DNA from: Rhipicephalus microplus
Taxonomy: Eukaryota > Arthropoda > Arachnida > Ixodida > Ixodidae
DNA length: 64,000 nucleotides
Reading direction: 5' to 3'
NCBI RefSeq assembly: GCF_043290135.1
Contig: NC_134703.1
Location: 115,946,505-116,010,504 of the forward strand
Shown: positions 36,091 through 48,219 of the stretch, piece after piece
Position numbering within the stretch: position 1 is the stretch's first letter
Layout of the letters: the number at the start of each line of letters is the position of its first letter
The notes under the pieces: model-generated
Told to the model about the DNA's origin: nothing
The model's input: the letters and a program-made list of their open reading frames with translations, nothing else
The model's database searches: none
Translations under genes and position numbers: made by a program

Positions 36091-37419
36091 ATTCCTTTAG
36101 TTACTTATGTTTAACGGCATGGCTCCTTAGCCACAACCCATCCTAAGGCGACGCATTTCTTTACGAGGCATTTGTAAGCAGACACAATCCAATGCTCGAA
36201 CAGACCCAGGGCTTTAGGAGCTTCGCCCCTAATATGGGCGATGGGGCCCCCTGGGCAGAGCTAATATTTATTCTTAGGCTGTCACCGACTATAGTCGAGT
36301 TCCCACGGTGGTCGAAGTGCCAAGTCTGCGGCTTCTGCTAAATGATGCCGAGCGCTGCCAATGTCAGAATCCAGACGGGCGTTCCGCCGAAGCAGAAGCA
36401 CTAGTCGGAACTTATTGCGAAATCAAAACACCTAAACAGCCACACTCAAAATTCACATTAGGCATTATCGTAACAGTCGGTTAACTTTTGGTTCTGATGA
36501 AACTGAGCTGGTTTGCCGTGTGGTGCTTGCACAACCATGCAACGGTGGCACATTCACGCTGCAATCTATGTGTTAACCTTCGGCTGCTTGATCTGCAATT
36601 CCTGTATCACTTGTGACCCTGGGATCAGTGTCCCGCACGTGACCTTGCCTGCTATTTCTGAGCCACTAAGATTTACCCCTTGTTACCAGATGCACGGCTT
36701 AATTTTGCTCGGAGAGTAACGTTTCTGCATTTTACTGAGCAGCAGTGACAATTTATCGCTGCACACAACGGGTTTGTCATGACGTAGATGTCGAAAACTA
36801 TGATTGGGACGCAACGGTGCTTTTCCGCCCTCTGGTTCCTCCAGCGATTTCAGTGCATTCGCATGTCGCTAAGCATGATAGCGGCATTCTTGCTGCCTGG
36901 CTGTTTCCGCAACTTCATGTGGCACCTTAGGCGAAGAGTACTCCGAACGCGCGACAGACTGGAGATGTGAGTTATGGTCGCCTCTATGACTCGTCCTAAC
37001 CGCCCCCTGCAAGAGTTGAAGAAGCATGTGTTGCAGCAATGTGTATTCCATGGCTATATTGGAAGGCTATTATCACTGGTTTCCGTGTCTAAGAGTTAAT
37101 AGTTTTTTTCATATCTGGTCGTCGCTGGCGTATTCACTTTGGAAGCCCTCTAATTGCTTCCAGCTCTTGCTGCCTGCGGTGTTACAAGGGTGAGGCTGTT
37201 GCAGCGGGGCGTTACCGCACTATACCATGTTTCAAATCCTGGAACGATTGTACGCCTAACTGCTGTCCTGGGTTCTCGGAGGAGTTTCTCTTCCGTGGCG
37301 CACATGGATTTCTACGGCAATGATCATACCGCTTCCTGACTGTGGTTTATATACGCGTGCGGTCGTATTTTCATCTGGCTTGTTTCATGTAGTCAGGTCC
37401 TCATACAGCGATTGATTAA
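36091..37419. other. intergenic, no recognisable gene
   Basis: No domain recognised in the short frames at 36513-36719 or 36745-36970. A GGAGCTTCGCCCCTAA motif at ~36219, also the terminus of the repeat at 59838-60606, may mark a solo end of that family. Confidence 0.4.
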
Positions 37420-37645
37420 CGTCTCCAAACTACAGTATGACATGAGGGTCACGGCTGTGAAGGGTTCCGGAAATTTCGACCAGCTGGAGTTTTTTCACGT
37501 GTTCCCAAAATATAAGCACATGGGCCTCAAGCATAAGGGCTTCCATCGAAAATGCGGCCGCTGTGGCCGAAATTTGGAGATTTGATCTCACGACCTCGAA
37601 GTCAGCAGTCAGTCCCCATAACTACCGTACCACCTTGGCAGATGA
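37420..37645 (-). repeat. diverged Ruka-like SINE, minus orientation
   Basis: Retains the SINE body order (TTAACGTC, TTCCGGAAATTTCGACCA, GGGCCT, the CCATCGAAAATGC block) and a degraded tRNA head on the right. An old copy with many substitutions. Confidence 0.75.
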
Positions 37646-37725
37646 AAGTGATTTACGTAGGTATATAAAATGTATGCCGTCAGTATTTCTGTGTGTGTAT
37701 GTGTCCTCATGCAGGTGGTTCTGGT

Positions 37726-37812
37726 ACACATGCATTTATTTTCCCAGTGGGGCTCGAACTCGGGTTCGCTGGGTTCCAGCCCAGTATTCTACCACTGAGC
37801 TACACTGGTGCT
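37726..37812 (-). repeat. tRNA-like sequence, probably a second SINE family head
   Basis: Minus strand: acceptor-like CCAGTG pairing with CACTGG, A box TAGCTCAGTGG, an anticodon-like stem CTGGG/CCCAG with a 6-nt loop, and B box GAGTTCGAGCC. The 6-nt anticodon loop and poor T-stem pairing argue against a functional tRNA. It is better preserved than the other tRNA-like relics and is of a different type from the Ruka-like heads. Confidence 0.5.
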
Positions 37813-38415
37813 TGTGACTTACTGTCAAACTTGCCTACGGCAGGCTTGATGTCGGGAAAGCAATCGCGTTAATACAATTCAAAAAGCGTTTTAAAACAGT
37901 GAAAAAACAACCAGTCGTCGCACAATGCGATGAGCATGACGAGTAGGCCATACAATGCTCCAACCCATTACAAAAGCTTGTTCTTGTTTGCCTATTGACT
38001 GTGGCGCATACCCACTACAGCCGTAATTTCTCAACGTCGTCAGCCACTGCACGGACAATTGGCACAAAATTCCTTGCAAGTGTTTAACGGATACCACGCT
38101 TCTCTGAAGAATGATGAAAAGTAGCATAGCGAATGCCGGCCTACTACCCAAAAATTTATTATTAATGACCTAGTGTGTACCAAGCAAGTGTGCTTGCAGC
38201 AGTTGCCCAATGAGTGTTTCGAAAAGGCTCTGAAAGGCCGCTCTTTTAGCTTTCGCTGTGACTGCTGCGCCTACCGTGCAGGCCTCACGTTTCTTAAAAA
38301 GTCATGGATATTGAATAATAATAAGTTTGCGATAAGTACATGTATGCTAATCCTAAAAGCATGCGTTATGGGCATGCATGACCCTAAGCAATTGTGTAAA
38401 AATGTTTCATGTATA

Positions 38416-39269
38416 CCGGGTGTTTCAAGAAATGTGTCCAATATTCCTAAAAAAAATCAGGAAAAGACTCAATTAGCTCGCTGTCTTCACAGTTGCTTTT
38501 TCTGTCGTGGCAGGCATGATAAGAGTGTTGAATAGGTCAAGTAAAACAGTAATTGGGAAAGTTAAATTATTTAGCTTTTTTATTAGCAGAGTTAGGCAGT
38601 AAAGTTAAAGGGGACAATTTAAGTCATTCTTACAGAGAACCCAGTGAACCTTTGATATTTTGAAAAAGTAGTCAGTGGTAATAATTGCGAAGTAATGAAA
38701 TTCTCCGAAATTCTTCGGCGAAACTGAATCCAAAGAACTGATGAGTGCAACAAGGAGATGACTACAATGAAGTCACTGCTCAAAACAGCGGTTACAGAGG
38801 TGCAGTTATTCACCGTTCGTATACTTATGTTCGTAATGCGTGCTATTTATTGCAAACGCAGCCGACACACCCACACAACGAAGTCGATTGATGGTTGATA
38901 TAACAACGCTCTCTCACTGTGGGCGTCTCAGACAAATGTGACAGTTGCGCTCTTTTGCGTTGCGGTGTCGCCGCATATTTGGGGTAATTTTATTACTTCA
39001 CGGTTACTACTAGAGGCCGCTGTTCCGAAATTTAAAAGCAGCAACGGGATCTTCGCATAAAGGATATGAGTCCTCATTCGACTTAACGACCCAACGCTGC
39101 TAATTAAAAAGCTAATAGTTTTAAGTGTCCTAGTTACAGTTCCAAAACGATGTTTTCAACCCTCTGAAGATGCCTGCCACTACTGAAAAAACAATTGTGA
39201 GGACAGCGACCAAAGAGCGCTCTTTATTGATTTTTGAAGCATATGTGATACATTTGTTGAAGCGCCCTG
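38416..39269. mobile_element. 854-bp non-autonomous DNA transposon (MITE) with long inverted ends
   Basis: The left end CCGGGTGTTTCAAGAAATGT and the inverted right end CAGGGCGCTTCAACAAATGT match, and similarity continues through TCGCTGTCTTCACAGTTG, GTGGCAGGCAT and a TTAGCTTTTTTATTAGCAG block. The ends are thus about 190 bp each (38416-38605 and 39075-39269). Both sides are flanked by TATA, consistent with a TA target duplication of the Tc1/mariner type. There is no transposase frame, so it would depend on an enzyme elsewhere. Confidence 0.85.
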
Positions 39270-39854
39270 TATAACGCTGGTGCAATGGTAGACAGTCCTT
39301 GTGTTGACACTTTGCCCAAGGGTTGGTAGTGTCATGCAATAAAAAAAGCAAATTTTTCCTAACATCACTCTCCTATCGCGGAGCACACGCACAACATTAA
39401 AATACCTGAATTTCGTGAGGACCCTGTACATACGTGGGCGAATTAGCACTGAAGCCCCCCCCCCCCCCCCTCCCCCTTTTTTTTATTGCGACTCTGTCTG
39501 ACTTTGCGGAGCCAGTGTGCACACCACTGTTGGACTAATAACCCGCGGTGACTCGCTGTTCTTTTACGTGCCTTGTGCATAAAATGGTGAGAGAGGAAGA
39601 GAAAGAGAATTAAATGCCAGAGCTATAGACAAGGAGGGGGATGTTAATAGGCCAGGCGGAGCCAAGTAAGCTACATTGTTGTCTGAAAACCAAACGCAGT
39701 ACTCGAGCACTGTGAACTCCACTATGTAGTAAGCTTGTGTCCTACAATATGACACGTCGCTGGGGGGGGGGGGGGAGTGAATCGAAAAACATACAAGAGC
39801 TCTCCTCTATTTGAAAAAAATTGAGGCAAGTGAAGCTATGCGTCTGCGTGTCTT
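39270..39854. other. intergenic with poly-C and poly-G runs
   Basis: No gene. A C run (with one T) at ~39455-39476 and a G run at ~39763-39775 may be real or assembly-sensitive. Confidence 0.45.
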
Positions 39855-40104
<250 letters not shown>

Positions 40105-41685
40105 CCTTCCTTCCTTTTGTTTCTTCCTTTCTTTCTCCCTTTCTTGATTTTTATCTTTCTTTATTTCTTTGCTTGTTTTCCCTATCTTTACTGTGAAATT
40201 GGACCGTCATCGACCTACTTAGCAGAGCAACACTTGGGAGGCTACTGGCAAAAAAGATCTTCGAATGCGATCTATTTATGTTTGGGCTGATTCAATTTAC
40301 TTAATTGGGCCGCCATGTACGCGCTTACTGCTCTAACACTGTATTGGAAGTGTAGGTGCGGACTCTAACTGCATTTAATTTAATTGAAAGTTAGTTTGAT
40401 GATATATAGTGCCTGAGATAACAAAGTGATTTACGTTATATAGGACCCCGGATATTGTCGGCTACCTGAGGCTCTGGAACGCACACTAAAATCACATAGC
40501 CATAGAAGACGGGCCCCGGGCATAGCAATGCGACCACCGCAAACAGGATCGAACTAGCGTTTTTCGGGGTTATATGGTAGCCGGGCATCTTGCCCTGAGG
40601 GACTAAACGAAGGCTCCATTTAACAGAATTTTTTTTGAGTGAGAGGAAGAGTGTAGTTGCGACTGCAATAAATTGAAGTTTTTCAGGTTTGTGCTAATCA
40701 AAACAGAGCTACAGAAGAAATCCTCGGACTAACCCGATCGAAAAAGGCGGGGTGCCCGCCCGAACCCCGACATTTCTGAAGGGGGGGGGGGCATAGAAAT
40801 GCGGCGTTTGTTTACATTGTCCTACTTTGGAAGGATTTCACGAAGAAGCGCTCTGCGGAGCTGGGATCAACGCAAAAGTGCGTATATAGTTTCTCGGTGC
40901 CATCCTGCTTTGATTTCGCTTCACGCGCCGCTTTTCCTGGTCCAAAACCTCGCACAGTTTTTTTGGCTGATGTGATCAGTTCTGTTGTGGGTATGTCGCA
41001 TGCCTTGTGGTTGAAGCATCACTGTCTGAGAGCTGTGTGCGTCTCAGGCAGAAGAAGAAAAAGTCACAGAGTTTGCAGCTGTGCATGTGGCAATGGAACA
41101 GTAAGGGCATGCCTAAACATTGAAACCACCAAAGTGGGAAAACCATGTTGCTTTGCAGCACGCCTGGTTGACCGTAGCTCTGGCTGGCCGAAGACGACAG
41201 GTGTGTGATCAGTGTGCGCATTGTATCGGTCAGCCTAAGGACGTAAACAAAGGTGAGTGCCTTGGTTATCCGTGCAGCTTCTTGAGCTTTTATTTCGCAG
41301 CCTGCATATCCAGTGCAAATAACACGAGGGCGCTAAAGAAAAGACACGCATGAAGCATTGCACGTGGGTACCTACCCTACGTGCTCATGTTACTTGGGGC
41401 TATGGTAGTGTCTATAAAGCCGGCTGCCGCCAAAGTACATCGGTCGACCGGATGCCCGCAGTTCTTTCCTATGGGAGGGTAGCACGTGACGTTATTCTCT
41501 AGGGGAGCGTGGCATCCGCCGCCATCGGCGTTTCGCCCGTGTAGCTGTTAATAACGGAGCTCCGTGTGAACGTGTGGCTCTTTTTCTCGTCGCTGCCACT
41601 TGATTGCTGTTGGCCCCGTGTTTGTATTTTCATAATTTAGCACAAAACAAGAAAAGTTGTAGAGTCATGCTTTGATCCACAAGAA
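40105..41685. other. intergenic, no recognisable gene
   Basis: A 103-codon plus frame at 40897-41208 is Cys- and Arg-rich, but I see no matching zinc-finger spacing or splice context. A poly-G run lies at ~40782-40791. Confidence 0.35.
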
Positions 41686-42314
41686 AAAAGTTGGCCCCGT
41701 ATCTGCATGTTAATCTGCAAATGTCGTCGAAAGACGATAGTCTTGCGTTTGGAGAGAGTGAACAAACCATTTATTTGATGTTCTGCGCAAGGAAATTGCT
41801 GAATAGTATTCTGGAGGCGCTGCGTTAGAGTGCCTCGAGCGTGCAGCAAAGGCAAACGAGCGCTTCAAGTCACGTCACGCGTGAGACATGAGCGCCATCT
41901 GGCAGTTTTCTAGGAAAATGAAGTGCGTACGTGGCTCTGAGACGGGTGTGCGTGCCCATATCAAAGGTGATAAGGTGTAGACTGCAAGGCGACGGGCTGG
42001 TGCCACCACCGTCTCGTTTTAGCAAAGCGTTGGAAACACTTGTCATTCTGTGCAAGCGTTGCATGGTCAGCGCACCGTGATAAGCGCTACAGTCCTTAAA
42101 ATCACTTATGTATGCCTTTTCTAGTTAGTAAAAAGCTCACATACAGAATATATACGTGTTCTTGTGGTGCCCCAGACATGCGCAAATAATGCGTTTTAAT
42201 TGACAATTGCACAAGCATGAACGCTCAACCTTGAGCAACATAGGTGGGGGCTGCGGATGGGGTCGGCTGTTTTAAGTACCTGTTATTGTTAAGAGTGGAA
42301 AAACAGACAAATGT

Positions 42315-42378
<64 letters not shown>

Positions 42379-42675
42379 ATATATGATTGAAATGTGGGGT
42401 TTAACGTCCCAAAACAACGATATGATTATTAAAGATGCCGTAGTGGAGGGCTCCGGAAATTTCGACCATCTGGGGTTCTTTAACGTGCGCCCAAACCTGA
42501 GCACACGGGCCTACAGCATTTACGCCTCCATCGGAACTGCAGCCGCCGCAGCCGGGATTCGATCCCGCGACCTGCGGGTCAGCAGCCGAGTACCTCCGCC
42601 ACGAGACCACCGTGGCGGGGCAGACAGACAGACAGACAGACAGAGAGACGAAAATTTTTGCGTCGAAGGTCCCCA
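41686..42675 (+). repeat. dispersed satellite-like unit, copy 3, with SINE insertion
   Basis: Begins with the GGCCCCGTATCTGCATGTTA block and GACGATAGTCTTGCG, follows the same order as 11411-12135, and ends with GTCGAAGGTCCCCAAGGAAG at ~42662. The internal CAGACAG run is split by a SINE (42383-42620), which explains its extra length. Confidence 0.8.
42383..42620 (-). repeat. Ruka-like SINE inserted in a CAGA array
   Basis: Full order on the minus strand: A box (GTGGCGGAGGTACTCGGC), B box (GGGATCGAATCCC), body and a TCAAT-type tail. CAGACAGACAGA lies on both sides, so the insertion split the microsatellite or duplicated part of it. Confidence 0.85.
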
Positions 42676-43372
42676 AGGAAGATTGACGTCTTTAAAAATG
42701 GGCCCCGTATCTGCATGTTACACTGCAAATGTCGTCGAAAGACGACAGTCTTGCGTCTAGAGAGAGTAAACAAAACGTTTATTTGATGTTCTGCGCAAGA
42801 ATATTGGTGAATAGTATCCTGGAGGCGCGTCGTTATAGCGTCTCGAGCGTGCAGCGGAGGCAAACGAGTTCATCAAGCCACGTCACACGTGATATATGAG
42901 CGCTATCTGGCACTTACCTTGAAAAACGAAGCGCGTGGCATGTGTGCCCGTCTCGGAGGTGATAAGGTGTAGAACGCAAGGCGATGGATAGGTGCCACCA
43001 CCGTGTCGGCTTAGCAAAGTTGAAAATACTTGCCTTTTTGAGCATCATGTTGCACACCAGCGCAGCGTGATAAACGCCATGGTCGTTAAAATTACTTATG
43101 TGTGCCTCCTCTAGTACAAAGCCACACATAGCAAATATCGACTTGTTGTTATGGTGCCTCAAATATGCGTAATAATTTCCTTCGAATTGACAATCGCACA
43201 AGTATGAACGCTGAATCTTGAGCAGGATTGATGGGCAGTGCTGATAAGGTCGGCCGTTTGGGGTATCGACTGGTGTCTTTTGGTGTACCGTTAAGAGCGG
43301 ACAAACAGGCAAATGGACAGACAGACAAAATTTTTTTTGCGTCGAAGGTCCCCAAGAAAGGCTATCGTTTGT
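42676..43372 (+). repeat. dispersed satellite-like unit, copy 4
   Basis: Directly abuts copy 3 in the same orientation. It starts with GGGCCCCGTATCTGCATGTTAC, contains the GCGCTATCTGGCA and GGAGGTGATAAGGTGTAGAA blocks, and ends with GTCGAAGGTCCCCAAGAAAG. Length ~697 bp. Confidence 0.8.
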
Positions 43373-44235
43373 AATAATAAATGAAACTATAAACCTTTTC
43401 GAATGACAAGCACATCTGAACAGTTACGTTGGCGCAGCATAAGGCAGACGCCGGCAGTCGCCTACGCCGTTCGCGGTCATGCAAAAGTTCGTCATAGAGC
43501 GCTTGCTTTCGTCAACACGATCAGTCTTTGTACTCATATGCAATGCGTTAGCATATAATAACCTTTTCGACGTCATAGATATAAAAAGCAAATGTGTAAG
43601 CGAATCGAGGCGGGCTCACAGAGACGCTGGTATCGCTATGTTTATCTGCGAAATGACCATCCATCGCTGGTCACGATCTCGCCAGTGTTTAGGAAACAGG
43701 TGCTTTTTCGCAAAAATGGCACGCCTCGAATGTCACTTGATTCAATAAGCAATTATTTCTCGTCACAAACAAACATATTTGGTGTTGATCACGCCACTGT
43801 GAGCGACTACGTCAGCAATTGCTTATAGTCTGGCTTGACTCCATCGACTTGCCTTGGCCAACAGATGGCAAGTTCAAGTTTTTGACTATCCTTCCCGATG
43901 GTGATGAGTGTTGCGAATTGTCGGGGAGCAAGAATGGCTAAATGCCAGCTTAAAAGCTAGAAAACACAGCAAGGTGCTAATAAGTCGCTTATTTCTGGTG
44001 TATTACGCCTGCTGCCGGCACTACACTTGCAGCCCCTACTCTGCTGGCACATGTAATGCTGGCGTGCGAGGCTCACCAGAAATGTGGCGGCAGATTAGTC
44101 ACATGGGAGTGACAGCCAATAGAAAAAAGTTAGCATATTCCACGTCGTGAGGGAATAGATGGTATGCGAAGCGCGAATGAGGAAAGTTGACATGTCACTT
44201 TAATATCAGCATAACGTTACGAGGCGGACTTTAAC
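43373..44235. other. intergenic, no recognisable gene
   Basis: Small frames (43479-43828, 43908-44150) have no recognisable domain. Two GCTGCCGGCACTACA motifs, at ~44011 and ~45001, hint at another diverged repeat. Confidence 0.35.
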
Positions 44236-44780
44236 TATGCCGTACATGACTTCCATGGCATGATTATTATGTTTTGGTGTGTCAATTACCTTGGTCGTCT
44301 ATTTACCTCACGTGATACTAAATTTCTTACCATGTGACGTGATTTGCGAAGCTAGCAAAATGGCGTCGCCCACGCAATGAGCTTAGTATGTAATGATGCT
44401 TTACATGACAACATATCATGATTATCATGTTTGAATGTGTCATTTACCTATGTCGTCAGTTCACGTGGCGTAAAATTGAATTCTGTACACGTGAAGCTAG
44501 CGAAACGGCTGTGAGCGCATCATAAGTGTAGCTTGTAGTCATGTTGTTACATGACACGCATGCCATGATTTTCAGGTTAGGGTTGGTCGCTTGTGTTCGG
44601 CATGCAATCATGTCATATTATATCAGTTTTGCAAATTGTCATGTCAACGAAATAACCGCAAGAGCAGCAAGACCATAAAATGTAAATTATGTTATTCATG
44701 ACATACAAATCATGATGTCCATGTTATGACTTTTCAATTATGTTTGTCATACAGTCACGTTAGGCCACACCAATTTTGGT
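44236..44780. repeat. ~150-bp tandem repeat, about four diverged copies
   Basis: Core CATGATTAT / CATGATT / CATGATG occurs at 44259, 44417, 44564 and 44711 (spacing 158, 147, 147). Associated blocks repeat too: CACGTG, GCGAAGCTAGC(A/G)AAA, TTACATGACA and GTGTCA(A/T)TTACC. Rich in CATG palindromes. Confidence 0.75.
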
Positions 44781-44827
44781 ATCGATGCCATGTCGAGACG
44801 GCCAGAAGTACTAAAAGTCGTAGGCGG

Positions 44828-44870
44828 CTAGATAGATAGATAAATAGATAGATAGATAGATACATAGATG

Positions 44871-44918
<48 letters not shown>
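44828..44918. repeat. (GATA)n microsatellite
   Basis: GATA/TAGA units with a few interruptions. Confidence 0.95.
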
Positions 44919-45485
44919 TGCTCAAAGTTGCCGAAGTTTGCAAAGAAAAGCTTCGCATTTCAATACTGCAGGCAACATTTCCCCAGGAATAATATGCCCG
45001 CTGCCGGCACTACAGGTGCGGCCTTGTGCTGTACATACAGAGACTGCATAACACTACGCGAACAAGCCCGAATGTCTATACTAGTTTTGGAATCAAAGAC
45101 GAAGTAAGGCCACAGTGAACTAACCGAATAATTTGTGCCGTGAAAGTCAGCTGCCGCTGCTGTATGAACAATGCATGCACGCGCTAGTTCTCTTGTGCCA
45201 TTTGCTAAATACTGAACACTCTTTCTGACAAGGTGTATTACAGATAAATTGCAATGATTTGGATAACATCTGCGTCACATTATTGAACCTGGGGTAACAC
45301 TGTAGCTAACGTTTCGAGAAGCGGACTTGTGTTGTTCAAAGATACAAATCGGCGTACGACAAGTCTGCTTGTCGAAACACAGGCGGCAGCGTGGCAGCGC
45401 CCCCTCCCCCCCCCCCCCCCCATGCAAGTATTTTTTCATCTTCGCCATCGCCCGTCTTTTTTTAACTCGTGCGTTCTTCACCTAG
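44919..45485. other. 5' flank of the OATP coding exon
   Basis: No gene. A C run with one T break lies at ~45401-45421, followed by a T-rich tract and a CACCTAG acceptor (AG 45484-45485). The acceptor suggests that a 5' UTR exon lies further upstream; I could not identify it. Confidence 0.4.
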
Positions 45486-45495
45486 GAGGAGGCGT

Positions 45496-46327
45496 ATGGC
45501 ACTGGTGGCAGCGGCACCATCGCCAGCGCCCGCGCTCACGCCGCCAGAAGACGAGCCATGTGGTTGGGGTCCTCTGCAGCCGAGCTGCCTGCAGCCATTG
45601 CGAACACCACCGTTGGCACTGGCCGCCTTCTGCTCAGCCTCGTTCATCCAAGGACTGACAGTGAATGGCTATGTGAACGTGGTGCTGCCCACGCTCGAGA
45701 AGCGTTTCCAACTGCGCAGCGTCCAGACGGGCACCATCGTGAGCATGTACAACGTCGGCTCGCTTCTCTTCTCGACGCCGGTGGCGTACTTCGGCGGCTC
45801 GAGCCACAAGCCGCGCATCATCGCCGTCGGCACGCTGGTCATGGCGAGCGGCTCAATGCTTTTCTCGCTTCCGCACTTCCTGGCGCCCAGCTACCACTTG
45901 CGCCCGGACGTGCAGGACACGTGCCCCAACATGCTCACCGCGCAATCCCTGTGCAAGCAAAACGGAGAGGCCGTCCTGGCCAGCTATCGCTACCTGTTCA
46001 TGCTGGGCAACTTCTTGCATGGCTGCGGCGCATCACCCTTCTACACGTTGGGCGTCGCCTACATCGACGACAGCGTGCCCACCAAGACGTCGCCCGTCTA
46101 CCTGGGCATCTACTTCGCGATGGCTATCCTGGGTCCCGCTGTGGGTTTCATCTCGGGCGGCTACTTCCTCTCGCTCTACACGGACATCCAGAAGCCCTCG
46201 AGTGAGATCAAGCTTAACCGCTTCAGTAAAGTGTGGGTTGGTGCCTGGTGGATCGGCTTCGTCATTGCGGCGGTCCTAGCCGCACTCATTGCCATACCGA
46301 TCTTCGCTTTCCCTAAGGAGCTGCCCG
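45496..46327 (+). CDS. Oatp: OATP/SLCO organic anion transporter, coding exon 1
   Basis: ATG at 45496 is preceded by a splice acceptor at 45484-45485; the exon ends at 46327 with donor G/GTAAGA (phase 1). It encodes residues 1-277. CGWG at 22-25 and the SFIQGLTVNG...LEKRF segment (TM1), the YFGGSSHKPR loop (99-107), GSMLFSLPHF (119-128) and the TM6 signature GAWWIGF (249-255) identify the SLCO family, most like the SLCO4A group. Predicted helices: ~38-58, 79-99, 108-127, 165-190, 201-226 and 246-273. OATPs carry amphipathic organic anions across the plasma membrane, independently of sodium. The superfamily signature before GAWW is altered (Ser and Val in place of the usual Asp and Arg). GC content is much higher than in the flanks. 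Family assignment is firm; orthology is not. Confidence 0.93.
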
Positions 46328-48219
46328 GTAAGACCTTTTCATATGACTTTTAGGTTAATGATTAAGTGACGTGTATTGATTTTCGTCGTATTGTTATATC
46401 ATTCTTTCGGTTTTACAATGCTGTTCAATGCCACTCACCATTAATACTTTTCATTGTTTTCAATTGTTTACTCCCTGAAAAAATGTATTCAAAATGACAA
46501 TTTGCAGTGGCAGGCTGGCATCATATGGCATGGCATTGCATGAGATCGAACGTAGAACGAATATATGCATTTGCGGTCAAGCTGTCTTAGGTTTGCAAAT
46601 ATATGCTTAGCACTTTAATAATTGATGCAATGTAATGCTCTTCCTGTCATGAGGCAAGTGCAGCAGGGAAACGTGCGGCACATAGGCACTAAATGGCTTA
46701 CTTATGAGATAGCAAACAAGAAAAGTGCCGGCGAGACGTCCTAACGACGAGAAACAAATGCACTGTATACATAAGGGCGAGTGAATTGCCAAGTATAGAC
46801 GTGTAGTTCTCAATGTGACAAACAGAATGTGGTCTTTAATCCTGCGAATTGACTTAAATGTTTTATAAAACGACATGATCGGAGAAACAGTGCCATTAAG
46901 ATGCGCCTCACACAACTAGTGAATATTCATTATAAAGTTATAATTGATTGTTTTGATATATAGAAAGGACAAGGATAGCTTCACGGGAAATTGCAAGAAC
47001 TGTAAACAAGCCCTTCTGCAAACTACGTAAGCGACTGCTACTATTAGAGGTAACATAACTTGATGTTAATTAACTTGTCATATTGAAGAAACTGGCCCTC
47101 CTTAGCGCTCTTTCATTCGCGTACATCCACACGAGCATGGACTGAAGACCAAGTCACACAAATAGCGCGTGCGTGGTCGTGGATGTATGCTTATGTGGAT
47201 GTGTGCGTGAATAAGAGAGTGCTAAATTGTGCCTAATTGCCTTAATCATTACGGACAATGGCACTAACGACTTTTGAGAGGCGTTATACTTTACTGTAGT
47301 TAAAATACAAAACTCCAATTTAAAATCTGTGAGCGGCAGTGGAACTATTGTGGTAGCTACAACAAGAAAACAACTCGTTGAAAGGGACGTACTGAATTAA
47401 ACGTTTTTATTGGTATCGACAGAACGACTTATTTGTGTCCACTGTCGTTTCCTTCACTTGCTAACTGCAGAACATGTAAAACAGGTAAATATGAACGAAT
47501 AATCACAAACAATGTTGCTATTATTCACGGAATGAAAATTATTGTCATCTAAGCAAGTGACTTTACCTTATTTCTTGCCAGAACTATGAAGTTAAAAAAA
47601 TTTGGTGGGCGAATTCGCGACCCATTGTTACACATTACCGTCGACCACTTTCTGCAATTGTCGGCATAAATCATACAGAACTGAAGCTTCAGTTTTACCC
47701 TTTCTGTTGACTTTTATTGCCAATTTATCTCACCTTAGAGAATCACAGAAAGCAAAGTCTTTTCGCCGTAAATGAGCTTCAGTGAATCTAACAGCTTCTC
47801 AAGCTAGAAAAAAGTAAGTTTGCACTCTGGTGGGATCAATTAGAAAATGTTTAGTCACCGTTTTGCTATGAGGGCGAAAATGAAGTTGATAGCAACGAGG
47901 TGAAATGTTCTGCGAGCTAAGGCTTACAGCTGGGTCTTTCAGCATATTATCGGGCGTAATCCAAATAGAACGCTGCCATAATAATATTCGGGCACTGCAA
48001 TGAACGAATTGATTGTTGTACTGCATGTACATTTTAGCACACTTTGTAATAAGAAGACACTTGCAAGAGTACACGTCCCGTCTGCTGATCTCCTGTAAAA
48101 ATGTGGCGTGGGTGACCGCTTGCAGCCACTCCCGCTCGTTAAATGTAAACGTTTCCTGGCGGGCAACACAGCTCTCCCCCGGCTCTCTCCATGAGTTTTT
48201 CGTGTGAAGCAGATAGCCA

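Noticed and set aside
37726..37812. Functional tRNA gene on the minus strand
   Set aside because: A and B boxes are good, but the anticodon loop has six bases and the T stem does not pair, so a SINE head is more likely.
45558..46205. A second 215-codon frame overlapping OATP exon 1
   Set aside because: It is an alternate-frame shadow of the GC-rich OATP exon; the OATP frame carries the family motifs and exact splice phases.
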